From Bacteroidota bacterium (GTDB lineage: Bacteria > Bacteroidota > Bacteroidia > Chitinophagales > Chitinophagaceae): a stretch of DNA of 64,000 nucleotides. The stretch spans positions 33,260 through 97,259 of the forward strand of contig JAFDXE010000015.1 of assembly GCA_018268085.1 (NCBI GenBank), in the 5' to 3' direction. The notes beneath the pieces are model-generated. The model ran no database searches, was not told the DNA's origin, and saw nothing but the letters and a program-made list of their open reading frames with translations. Of the stretch, positions 25,252 through 33,525 are shown piece by piece (positions within the stretch are counted from its first letter, which is position 1; every line of letters begins with the position of its first letter). A program made the translations under genes and the position numbers.

Positions 25252-28022
25252 TTTGATTTGGGACATATTGAAGACCAATCACATTTTGTACATATTTCTT
25301 TGCCGGGTTTTCTCGGAAACTTGTTGCTTACAATTCCATCAATAGCAACTTTCAATTTCGTTTTTGTCTCAGTTATTTTTTCATTAGTAATTACCACTTC
25401 CTTTCGTTCTGCTTTTTCAGCATCCAGGTAATGCAAATACGCTTTATTAATGTCTTTTAATAAAGCTTCCTGTGCTGCAATGGTGTACAAAACAACCTGA
25501 TGGGTGTATTTCTCTTCAAAATGGCTCTGCGGTTTGCCGGTTTTAAAATCAATTATCTCCAATACATCTTGTCTACCTTCTGCACGGGAAAGCAAATCAA
25601 TTGAACCATTGATCAATGCTTTGTTTTCAAAATCCATCTCAAAATTCTGCTCTGTTTTAACTGCCAGGGAGAAATCCTTTTCCCACAACTTGATATAGTT
25701 CTTCAAACTATTAAGACATGACTTTTTAAGTGTTTCAGATAAACTTGTTGCAGCGTACCGCAGGTAAAAATGTTCATCTACTAATTCTGCAAGTCTCTTT
25801 TCCGTGGGTATCTTATTATTTCTTTCATATTCCTTGTGCATTAGATTTATCAGGTTATGAACCTGCTTTCCATAACCCAGTGCCTGCACCAGTTCAGGGT
25901 TAAAACCATAAATGAAACGCATCCTGTAATCATAGCTGCAAGACAAATAATAAGAGAGTTCGCTATAATTTGTTGGAAACTTTAAATCGCTGTCAATCCT
26001 GTCTATCTTACAGGAAACCCGTTTTGTTGGATCGGGAATGTCTGTTGTAATGAAATACTTATCTGCCAACCCGGCAAAGAATGAATGCAGAGCAGTTCTT
26101 TTGGAATTACCAGTAGAAATATCGTGTGTAGTAACAAACAAAAACTTTTTAGCTCTTGTTATGGCTACATAATACAATCGCCTTTCATCTGCTTCACTGC
26201 CTCCGTACCTGCTAAAATCAATTTTCTTTGGATTGAGGAAAGTAACCCGGTCATTATTTCTATTGTTACTACCTTTTAACCGGGGCATAAATACCACCGG
26301 GAAACCAAGCCCCTTTGTCCCGTGAAGGGTCATAATCTTAACGGCATCAATTAAACCGGCATTTGCATCGGTAGAACCTTCATCATATGCGTTTGAAACA
26401 AAGGTTTGAATAAAATCTATAAAGCGGACAATATCGTTTTTTGTAAGGTAGGTTCTCGAATCTTCAAAATCTGAGATCGCCTGGCTGAAACGTCCTAAAT
26501 TATACAGAGCTACATCATCAGTCGGATCATTGTGAAATGAAATATCGCCCAAACCCAACCCTGATAAAAGTTTATAATAAAGGCCTTTCATACTAAGCCT
26601 TTTCTGCTCTTTACACCATTGTATAATTTCTTTTACCAGCTTCTTAAATTCAGAAACTGAAATGTCAAATGTTTCACTGACTAAATCATGTATGTCGGTT
26701 ATACTTTCATTAGGGTCATTATCATCATCTTTTGCACTTTCGCCAATGTATTTAAGCGTTCGTAAAATGCCCGAAACTTCAGGGGATTCCATTAACCCTC
26801 CCATTCCGGAATAGATCACATTTATTCCTGCCTGCTCCAGTGCCTCTTTGTATTCATGTGCATCGTTCCGCCTGCGGAACAATAGCACCATGTCAGAATA
26901 CTTTAGTTTTCTTGGTTGCCCTTTATCAAGATATTCTTTGCCATAAAGTGCGGAAACTTTATTCACTATCCAATCAACTTCTTCCTGCTGTGTATCAAAA
27001 CAAAGTTTATAGAGATCCCCTTTTTCTGAAATTGATGCATTTGCCTTTATGGCTTTTGGGAGACGTTTTGGATTGACTGAAATAAAATCAGCAGCACAGT
27101 TAATGATATTATTATGGGAACGCCGGTTGGTCTCCAGTTTGTAGGTGGTTACATTTTTATAATTCTTCGGGAAACTGATTATGTTATCAACATCAGCCCC
27201 TCTCCACTGGTATATTGACTGATCATCATCCCCAACCACACAAACATTCTTTTGACCTGAAACAAGGCGTATCAGTTGTTCCTGAATGGGGTTTACATCC
27301 TGGTATTCGTCAATAGTGAAAAATTTATACTGCTTTTGAATTTGCTGAATGATATACTTGTCCTTCAGCATGTGATCAACAGCTAAACGTAGAATACCTG
27401 AAAAATCAAGAAACTTTCTTTCGTTTAGCTTATCCAGATAAATTTCAAGTGCCTGTTTGAATTTTTCAGAAGCTATCTGGTTATCCTTAATACTTTCCTC
27501 CCTGTAAAAATCAATATCAGCCAGCAACGTATTCAATGTCCAGCTTTCATAACGTTTGGGGTTGTTTACTGCACTAAAGGGCATGCGATGACCAAAATCT
27601 TTCAATTCGTTGTATAGTTCCCATAGGTTTATCCCATCCCATTTTAATGAAACGGAAAATGCCTTCCGGCTATTTTCATCAAGCATATCATAACCCCGGT
27701 ATTTAGGTATAAAGTCTTGCAGGATTTTAAAAGCAAACGAATGAATAGTGCCAATAAACATATCGCCGATATCCGGCTGCTTGCCCATCAATTCTTTAAT
27801 CTTGTCTCTTACCCGGAATTTCAATTCTTCAGCGGCAGCATCATTAAAAGTTAATGCAACAATCTCTCCCGCCTTTACAATTCCCTGTTGAATTTGATAG
27901 GCAATACGTTCCGAAACAAATTCTGTTTTACCAGACCCAGCACAGGCAATAATCTGAACATTACCCTGCAATAGCTTAGGGTTCTTCTTAAACGTATCAA
28001 GGTTATGAATTGGCATGTTCAA
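25248..28022 (-). CDS. UvrD-type helicase with C-terminal PD-(D/E)XK nuclease
   Basis: The 924-residue SF1A helicase has Walker A ACAGSGKT, motif Ia ALTFNDAAAEEL, motif II IDEYQDVNPIQ, motif III GDDDQSIYQWRGAD, motif IV ETNRRSH, motif V TLHGTKGLGFPVV and motif VI YYVAITRAKK. The C-terminal 220 residues resemble the AddB/Cas4-type nuclease: LEIIDFKTGKPQ (Asp and DxK) and the cysteine pair CTKCDWSSIC near the end, which may belong to an iron-sulphur cluster, though a fourth Cys is not obvious. It begins 5 nt after the membrane protein stop. It probably unwinds and degrades DNA together with the Hsp90-like protein. Confidence 0.9.
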   Translation of the reverse strand: MNMPIHNLDTFKKNPKLLQGNVQIIACAGSGKTEFVSERIAYQIQQGIVKAGEIVALTFNDAAAEELKFRVRDKIKELMGKQPDIGDMFIGTIHSFAFKILQDFIPKYRGYDMLDENSRKAFSVSLKWDGINLWELYNELKDFGHRMPFSAVNNPKRYESWTLNTLLADIDFYREESIKDNQIASEKFKQALEIYLDKLNERKFLDFSGILRLAVDHMLKDKYIIQQIQKQYKFFTIDEYQDVNPIQEQLIRLVSGQKNVCVVGDDDQSIYQWRGADVDNIISFPKNYKNVTTYKLETNRRSHNNIINCAADFISVNPKRLPKAIKANASISEKGDLYKLCFDTQQEEVDWIVNKVSALYGKEYLDKGQPRKLKYSDMVLLFRRRNDAHEYKEALEQAGINVIYSGMGGLMESPEVSGILRTLKYIGESAKDDDNDPNESITDIHDLVSETFDISVSEFKKLVKEIIQWCKEQKRLSMKGLYYKLLSGLGLGDISFHNDPTDDVALYNLGRFSQAISDFEDSRTYLTKNDIVRFIDFIQTFVSNAYDEGSTDANAGLIDAVKIMTLHGTKGLGFPVVFMPRLKGSNNRNNDRVTFLNPKKIDFSRYGGSEADERRLYYVAITRAKKFLFVTTHDISTGNSKRTALHSFFAGLADKYFITTDIPDPTKRVSCKIDRIDSDLKFPTNYSELSYYLSCSYDYRMRFIYGFNPELVQALGYGKQVHNLINLMHKEYERNNKIPTEKRLAELVDEHFYLRYAATSLSETLKKSCLNSLKNYIKLWEKDFSLAVKTEQNFEMDFENKALINGSIDLLSRAEGRQDVLEIIDFKTGKPQSHFEEKYTHQVVLYTIAAQEALLKDINKAYLHYLDAEKAERKEVVITNEKITETKTKLKVAIDGIVSNKFPRKPGKEICTKCDWSSICPKSK

Positions 28023-28027
28023 ATTGT

Positions 28028-29581
28028 TTATTCATCGTTTGCAATTCCCAATGGCAATAAAATATATGTTTCAAACTCCTCCAGTATATTCCCATTACCA
28101 TGTGCTGTAAACGGTATCCTGTCAAAATCATCCCATACTTCAGCCATAATATCCCTGTATTCATTTGTAAACTCCGGCGGACCGAAATCAACCCCCTTTG
28201 GACTGAGGAATAATTTTGTAAGCCACTCTCTTGCAGTTGTGCAGGCAACATTATCGGGATGGTAAGCATATTCACAATACATGCTCACAAGCCTTTCTAA
28301 CTGGCTTTTCTTAAATGCTCTTGACAGTTTTCTTTCATCTGCCTCGCATACCGAATTGATACACCAGCCCAGGCAGCGGATGGTATCAATTACCCGGTGA
28401 TCATTTTCTTCATCTTTAGCCAATTCAATCCAGTCAATCATTGCATCAAACTGGCGGAAAATAACAAAATGGGCAAAGGAAGGATATTCAGCATCCGGGT
28501 CGTAGTTATTGTCTTCTGGAATAATGTCAATCAAATAATCTACGGTATGCCGGAAATAAAAGAGCCACATGTGCCATCCCGGATCATTATATATGGTTTC
28601 TCTCACCATATAGTTGAAGTACACAGTAGCAATCCATACTTTGTGGTTCCAGAGTTCAGGCTCCAGTTTTGAGTCATACTTCTTTCTCAAAAAATCTTTT
28701 TGTTCCTCATCGTATTTTAAAGATTTGACTGCCCCCTCACCAACCGGGTACCAAACGTAATTATCAGCTGCAGCAACTGTATTTACAAATAAACCTGAAA
28801 GGATTGGCATATCGTTATACTGACTTCTGCTTGCCAGGGAATCACTGCTTTGGTCAGCAATTTTCAATTCCTTTATCAGCTTCTGGTTCTTGTTTTCAAA
28901 AATGGTTTCAATATATAATTGCACAGCATCCTTATCAGAAGCTCTTTTTGATTCCATTCCTGAAAAGGCTTTTGCAAATAACTCGGGGTATTTGTTTGCT
29001 GCGTTCTTTATAAATTCATCGTTGGTTAAAATGGTTTCATATATCCAGTAGGCAAATTCAATCCGTTGGGGCTTGGTTAACTTCTTAAATGCTTTCCTAT
29101 AAGGTGTTTCCTGTGTTTCATATCTCTCCCTAAATTCATATTCAGGCAGATTGGATTTGCCTTTTAAGTAGGTATAAATATCATTGATGTGATATTTTTC
29201 TATGTAGCCTGCCAACAAGTCAATATCATTTGCATTTATCAGTACCTTATAGAGTTTCAGTAACTCATCGAGCCTGTTTTTTGAAAAATAACCGAAGGAA
29301 ACTTTTAGTATCGGTAGTGTAATAATGATAAGTGCAATTATGAAAGCCCATATTGCCGCCGGTATCCCATTGTTGACAGTAAAAACTGACAACCATCCAA
29401 ACCAGGTTTCTTTTAACCAGTCGAACGACATCAGGAAAAGGATGTACAATAGGCTGGCAAAAAAAATGATGATCTCCGTTTTTGAAAAGAACAGCATTAT
29501 GAAGTTCCTTTCCTTTTGCGGAATGAACGACCAGATAGCCAGGCCCAAACCTAATATGGTTAAAAAATCAGACGGTTGCAT
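28028..29581 (-). CDS. Membrane-anchored protein of unknown function in the RM operon
   Basis: The 517-residue protein has about three hydrophobic helices within the first 100 residues (FLTILGLGLAIWSFI; IIIFFASLLYILFLM; AAIWAFIIALIIITLPIL). A large, mostly helical domain without recognisable motifs follows and would be cytoplasmic. Its start overlaps the hsdS stop by 14 nt and the helicase gene follows after 5 nt, so it belongs to the operon. Membrane-anchored proteins in defence operons often act as abortive-infection effectors; here that is only inference from context. Confidence 0.75.
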   Translation of the reverse strand: MQPSDFLTILGLGLAIWSFIPQKERNFIMLFFSKTEIIIFFASLLYILFLMSFDWLKETWFGWLSVFTVNNGIPAAIWAFIIALIIITLPILKVSFGYFSKNRLDELLKLYKVLINANDIDLLAGYIEKYHINDIYTYLKGKSNLPEYEFRERYETQETPYRKAFKKLTKPQRIEFAYWIYETILTNDEFIKNAANKYPELFAKAFSGMESKRASDKDAVQLYIETIFENKNQKLIKELKIADQSSDSLASRSQYNDMPILSGLFVNTVAAADNYVWYPVGEGAVKSLKYDEEQKDFLRKKYDSKLEPELWNHKVWIATVYFNYMVRETIYNDPGWHMWLFYFRHTVDYLIDIIPEDNNYDPDAEYPSFAHFVIFRQFDAMIDWIELAKDEENDHRVIDTIRCLGWCINSVCEADERKLSRAFKKSQLERLVSMYCEYAYHPDNVACTTAREWLTKLFLSPKGVDFGPPEFTNEYRDIMAEVWDDFDRIPFTAHGNGNILEEFETYILLPLGIANDE

Positions 29582-30917
29582 CTGCTAATATGTTTTCGAT
29601 TTTATTTATATCCACTCTTACCTTACCGGTAAGCAGGTTTTGCATAAGTGATTTTTTAAGACGCCGAGTAGTGATAACCTTTCTCTCTTTTTCATTTAAA
29701 AAGGCATCTACTGATTTGATCTTAGCTGAAATCTCTGACTGATCTGTATCGGGTATCAGCACCCATTTTTTCAATAACTCGCCACGGCTGACATTTGGAA
29801 ATGTTGTACCCGCCCCTTTAGCTTCAGCAAGAATTTTTTCAGAAATAGTTACAAGGGTGTAATAGATGAAATCAATATCACTTCTTTCTTTTGCCCTTAT
29901 TGCAGCAATTCCCCGTCCTATACAGTATTCCTGGTCAGCAATATTCATTCTACCCGTACTTGAGCCTCTGACCGTGAAAAGAATATCTCCTATACGGCAT
30001 AGCTTTGTAACCTTTGTAGTAAACTGAATTGGAATAGGATGTAAGTCGGTAAACTCAGTAGGCCCATTAAGCATAGGGGTTCCGATTCCATCTTCATTAT
30101 AATACTCTCCACTTGGAGATTGACCTGCGATAACATCAGCTATTTCCGACAACCTGCCCCAATGCCAGCCAACCGGACAGTTTCCAAATTTTTCATGTTT
30201 GTAAAACTCATCTTCATTCCGCCAGGTGCCATCTGGTTTTAGCTTGCCCGTAAGCAAGTTTTGCATCAGGCTTCTTTTGAGTTTTTCTGCCGCCTTAATG
30301 CTGTTTTCAGTTGCTTTGATGGCTTCATCTACTTTTGAGAGGATGGCGGCGATGGCCTGTTGTTCTTCTACCGGTGGTTTTGGCAGATAAATTTTCCTCA
30401 ATTCGGTTTTAGAAACACTGTACACTTTTATACCTGTTGCGATACGCAGGATACCATTTCTTACCCTCGATTCATTCAATATGTATCCTTTAAAGCCATT
30501 TATAAACTCATTATTTTTTGCCCGTAAGTGCAATGTGTGTAGGCCTGAAATAATTGTTTTTTCTCCGACATTAATTACTTCCACAGCTTTACCCACACCT
30601 TCATAATCTTCTGAAGCATCTGAAATGATCAGATCACCTTCTGCCACTGACGTATATTTCTTTGCCATTTCTTTAGTGATAAAAGGCAATTCATCTTTGT
30701 CAGCATCAATGAAACGTTCAAATTTTGTATGCAGATCACCGTAATGGATATATAAACACTCTCCGGTTTCAGTTAACAGGGAACGGGAATAGGAAGCTGT
30801 AGGGAAAAAGTCAAAATAATCACCAAGTCTTACCACATCCCAACCTGTTGGAACAATGCCAAACTTTTCGTGTCTATAATATCCTTTATGTATGGCTTCT
30901 TTAGTTAGCACCTGCAA
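29568..30917 (-). CDS. hsdS: Type I restriction enzyme, specificity subunit
   Basis: The 449-residue protein has two target-recognition domains (about 1-150 and 230-370), each followed by a helical conserved region. The repeated segment LMQNLLTGK occurs at about residue 215 and again near the end (around 425). Openings such as FGIVPTGWDVVRLGDYFD and FGNCPVGWHWGRLSEIAD are typical TRD starts. The length is normal and the gene appears intact. Its start overlaps the hsdM stop by 17 nt. The target sequence cannot be read from the protein. Confidence 0.95.
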   Translation of the reverse strand: MQVLTKEAIHKGYYRHEKFGIVPTGWDVVRLGDYFDFFPTASYSRSLLTETGECLYIHYGDLHTKFERFIDADKDELPFITKEMAKKYTSVAEGDLIISDASEDYEGVGKAVEVINVGEKTIISGLHTLHLRAKNNEFINGFKGYILNESRVRNGILRIATGIKVYSVSKTELRKIYLPKPPVEEQQAIAAILSKVDEAIKATENSIKAAEKLKRSLMQNLLTGKLKPDGTWRNEDEFYKHEKFGNCPVGWHWGRLSEIADVIAGQSPSGEYYNEDGIGTPMLNGPTEFTDLHPIPIQFTTKVTKLCRIGDILFTVRGSSTGRMNIADQEYCIGRGIAAIRAKERSDIDFIYYTLVTISEKILAEAKGAGTTFPNVSRGELLKKWVLIPDTDQSEISAKIKSVDAFLNEKERKVITTRRLKKSLMQNLLTGKVRVDINKIENILADATV

Positions 30918-32967
30918 ACAGATTAGTTAGGTTAATGATTGAATTGTTTGAATTGTTTTCGGCATCTACGAATGCTGCAAACTCTTTTAATGCCTCATTC
31001 AAATCAATTTCTTCCTCTGGCTCAAATGTGTCCACATAGCGGGGAATGTTCAGGTTGAATTCGTTTTCTTCCAGCTCTTCCATATCCACTACTGAAAAAT
31101 ATCTTTTGCGTAGTTCAGGGTCTTGCAGCATGTTGAGCAATTCCTGTTCTACTTCATCAATGGCTTTACGTTCTTTGGCAGCCTGCTCATGTGCTGCCAG
31201 TATTTTATCGGCTTTCTGGCTCAATAGTTTTGCCAATGCAGCGCTGGCCGTATCAAGGCTCTTTGTTTCAGATTTTGTTGGCTTCTTTCCTTCTGCTTTT
31301 TTTTCCGTAATAGATTTATTCAGTTTTTCCACTCTTGCAGTAAGTGTTTCCACATCCTGCTGGTAGTATTCTTCAATTTCAGAAAGTTTATAGCCCAGGT
31401 CTTCCTGTATCAAAGCCCATAACCTTGTTTTTTGTGTTGCGATATGCTCTTTGGCAATATCCAGGTCGCCCCAGCTTTCAAGTATAGTTGAAATGCGAAG
31501 CATATCATGCGGCATCAGCACATTCATATTAGGTTCTTCCCTGTACCAGCCTTCTTTAGCAGCGTACACCATGAGAACCTTATCCTTACGGTGCTCCGGT
31601 TTGTTATTATTGATAAAGAGAATTGAGCCGGGAATGGTAGTACCATAAAACAGGTTGCCCGGCAATACCACTACTGCATCAATGATATTGTGCATGGCAG
31701 TAAACTCACCGTTGCTGTCAATAGGCCCCTGCAAAAAGCCCCGGCGTATTAAATACTCATCATCAGCTTTGCGGTTTTGGCCATCTTCTTCTTCGGTTTT
31801 TTCAGGTTGCCCTCTAAATAAAACACCCTGCGGACAAACCACACCAGCTTTACCATCATCTTTTAAGGAAGCCACGATGTGTTGGAGAAATGCAAAGTCG
31901 CCATTGGAGAAAGGCGGATTGCCATATACAAATCTTTCATAGGGGTCGCTGAAATCTTCTTTGCCGGGATATTCTAACTGAGGTGAGCCGTCTTTTTTAT
32001 TTACAGTTTTTCCTTTTGCATCTTTCTTAGGTTCACCGTTCTTCCACCAGTTTTCCTGGGAGAACGGGAAATTGGCCATCACAAGGTCAAACTTTTTTAT
32101 CTCCAGTTCATTATCCTCTTCTTTGAATTTCGGGTCGAGGATGGTATCACCTTTTTCAATCTTTGCATCCATGCCATGCAGGATCATGTTGATGTTGGCA
32201 ATCGCCCAGGTGTTCCACACATCTTCCTGCCCGAATAAGCGGATAGCTTTTTGATTGCCGTAATTGAGCTTGCAGTACTTGGCAGCATCAATAAGGAAAC
32301 CACCGGAGCCGCAAGTGGGGTCATACACCATATTGCCGGTTTGTGGCTTCAGGTAACGGACAATAATATCCCGTACTTCGGTTGGAGTGTAAAACTGGCC
32401 TGCAGTAGTGCCGCCTTTGTTTTCATCAGCAAACCGCTTGATCAAATATTCGTAAGCATCACCCAATACATCTACACTGGCGTTTTTGTTGCTGAGGTCA
32501 ACTGCATCAAGGTAGCTCACCAATAAAGAAAGTACATCAGGGCTTAGCTTCTTACCGCCGGAACCATCTGGTGCAGGTTCATTCCAGCGAACGGTATTGA
32601 TAACACCTTTCAGGAAAAACTTGCCATCCTTATCTACGTTTGCATCTGCAATACCGTTAACCGCTCTGTGCAGGGCTTCATTCTTTTTGTCAATGGTGGC
32701 TTCCCTTACATCTTTCCAGAAACAACCTTCTGGTATTTTGAAGTCATGCTTTTTCTTGTAAATGACAGCTTCTTCTTTTATTGTTGGGAGCCGGTCATGT
32801 TCCTTTTCAAATTCTGCTATGGCATTTTTGTTTTCCCATTCGTAATTATCAGACAGGCGTTTGAAGAATAAGAGAGAAAGAATATAGGCTTTATAGTCCT
32901 CTACTTTATCTCTTAAAATATCGGCCATTCCGAAAAGAGTGCTGCCTAAAGCTTGTTTGGTTATCAT
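30901..32967 (-). CDS. hsdM: Type I restriction enzyme, DNA methyltransferase subunit
   Basis: The 688-residue N6-adenine methylase has HsdM N-terminal helices (about 1-150), SAM-binding motif I DPTCGSGG (216-223) and the catalytic motif ANFPF (298-302, the NPPF variant with Phe at position 2). YTPTEVRDIIVRYL lies just before motif I, as usual. The C-terminal part is a coiled-coil region (about 540-620). The gene is intact. It follows the XRE regulator by 8 nt. Confidence 0.95.
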   Translation of the reverse strand: MITKQALGSTLFGMADILRDKVEDYKAYILSLLFFKRLSDNYEWENKNAIAEFEKEHDRLPTIKEEAVIYKKKHDFKIPEGCFWKDVREATIDKKNEALHRAVNGIADANVDKDGKFFLKGVINTVRWNEPAPDGSGGKKLSPDVLSLLVSYLDAVDLSNKNASVDVLGDAYEYLIKRFADENKGGTTAGQFYTPTEVRDIIVRYLKPQTGNMVYDPTCGSGGFLIDAAKYCKLNYGNQKAIRLFGQEDVWNTWAIANINMILHGMDAKIEKGDTILDPKFKEEDNELEIKKFDLVMANFPFSQENWWKNGEPKKDAKGKTVNKKDGSPQLEYPGKEDFSDPYERFVYGNPPFSNGDFAFLQHIVASLKDDGKAGVVCPQGVLFRGQPEKTEEEDGQNRKADDEYLIRRGFLQGPIDSNGEFTAMHNIIDAVVVLPGNLFYGTTIPGSILFINNNKPEHRKDKVLMVYAAKEGWYREEPNMNVLMPHDMLRISTILESWGDLDIAKEHIATQKTRLWALIQEDLGYKLSEIEEYYQQDVETLTARVEKLNKSITEKKAEGKKPTKSETKSLDTASAALAKLLSQKADKILAAHEQAAKERKAIDEVEQELLNMLQDPELRKRYFSVVDMEELEENEFNLNIPRYVDTFEPEEEIDLNEALKEFAAFVDAENNSNNSIINLTNLFAGAN

Positions 32968-32975
32968 CCTGCTGG

Positions 32976-33281
32976 TTATTTTTTATTTCGTTTTTTTAGG
33001 TTAATTGTTTTTTCCGCCACCTGCATGGCTTCATTTGCCAGTTTCTCATCCTTCACTACATCATAAATCTGATCTGCCAACCAAAGTGTCAGTAATTCAT
33101 TTTTATCTGCTTTCAGTATTTCTGACAATACAGGTATTTGTTCTCTCTTCACCGGACGTTCTCCCCGTTCAATCTTACTTAGCATCGGTGTATCCATTTT
33201 CAATAAAGGAGCTACCTGCCTTAACAATAAATTTTGCTGCTCCCTCAGTTGCCTGATTCGCACACCAAACTGATTTGCCAT
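32976..33281 (-). CDS. XRE-family regulator of the type I RM operon
   Basis: The 101-residue protein starts at MANQFGVRIRQLREQQ; the upstream 30 codons look non-coding. A helix-turn-helix of the Cro/CI type covers residues 5-60 (LLRQVAPLLKMDTPMLSKIERGERPV). A basic tail follows (TINLKKRNKK). It is the first gene of the operon, like C proteins that delay restriction. A perfect 7-bp inverted repeat (33405-33421) overlapping a promoter-like TATATTTG is a likely operator for autorepression. Confidence 0.85.
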   Translation of the reverse strand: MANQFGVRIRQLREQQNLLLRQVAPLLKMDTPMLSKIERGERPVKREQIPVLSEILKADKNELLTLWLADQIYDVVKDEKLANEAMQVAEKTINLKKRNKK

Positions 33282-33372
33282 GTTGTTTTTATTTTTTTGG
33301 GAATGACCTATTCCGCTGCTGATGCACTTGCCTCTTACGTTCGCCTGAAAATAAATTGCTACTAATTGCAAA

Positions 33373-33400
33373 GCAGGGTACAGAAATTACAATACCCTGC
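33373..33400. repeat. Inverted repeat in the RM operon leader
   Basis: GCAGGGTA (33373-33380) and TACCCTGC (33393-33400) are separated by 12 nt. It lies between the operator and the XRE gene. It could be a second regulator site or a leader hairpin. Confidence 0.55.
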
Positions 33401-33404
33401 CGAG

Positions 33405-33426
33405 TTGTCAACTATTGACAAATATA
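33405..33426 (-). promoter_or_regulatory. Operator and -7 element for the XRE-hsd operon
   Basis: TTGTCAA and TTGACAA (33405-33411 and 33415-33421) form a palindrome with a 3-bp spacer. A minus-strand TATATTTG (33419-33426) fits the Bacteroidota -7 consensus and overlaps it. A good -33 element at the right distance was not found. Overlap of operator and promoter fits repression by the XRE protein. Confidence 0.5.
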
Positions 33427-33525
33427 GACTATAAAAAAGAAGAATATATACCCAAAACCGGGAATTGCGGTATTTCAGGAAACTAAGGAAATCAGGAAGT
33501 TATCCAACCATAAAAGTGTGTCTTT

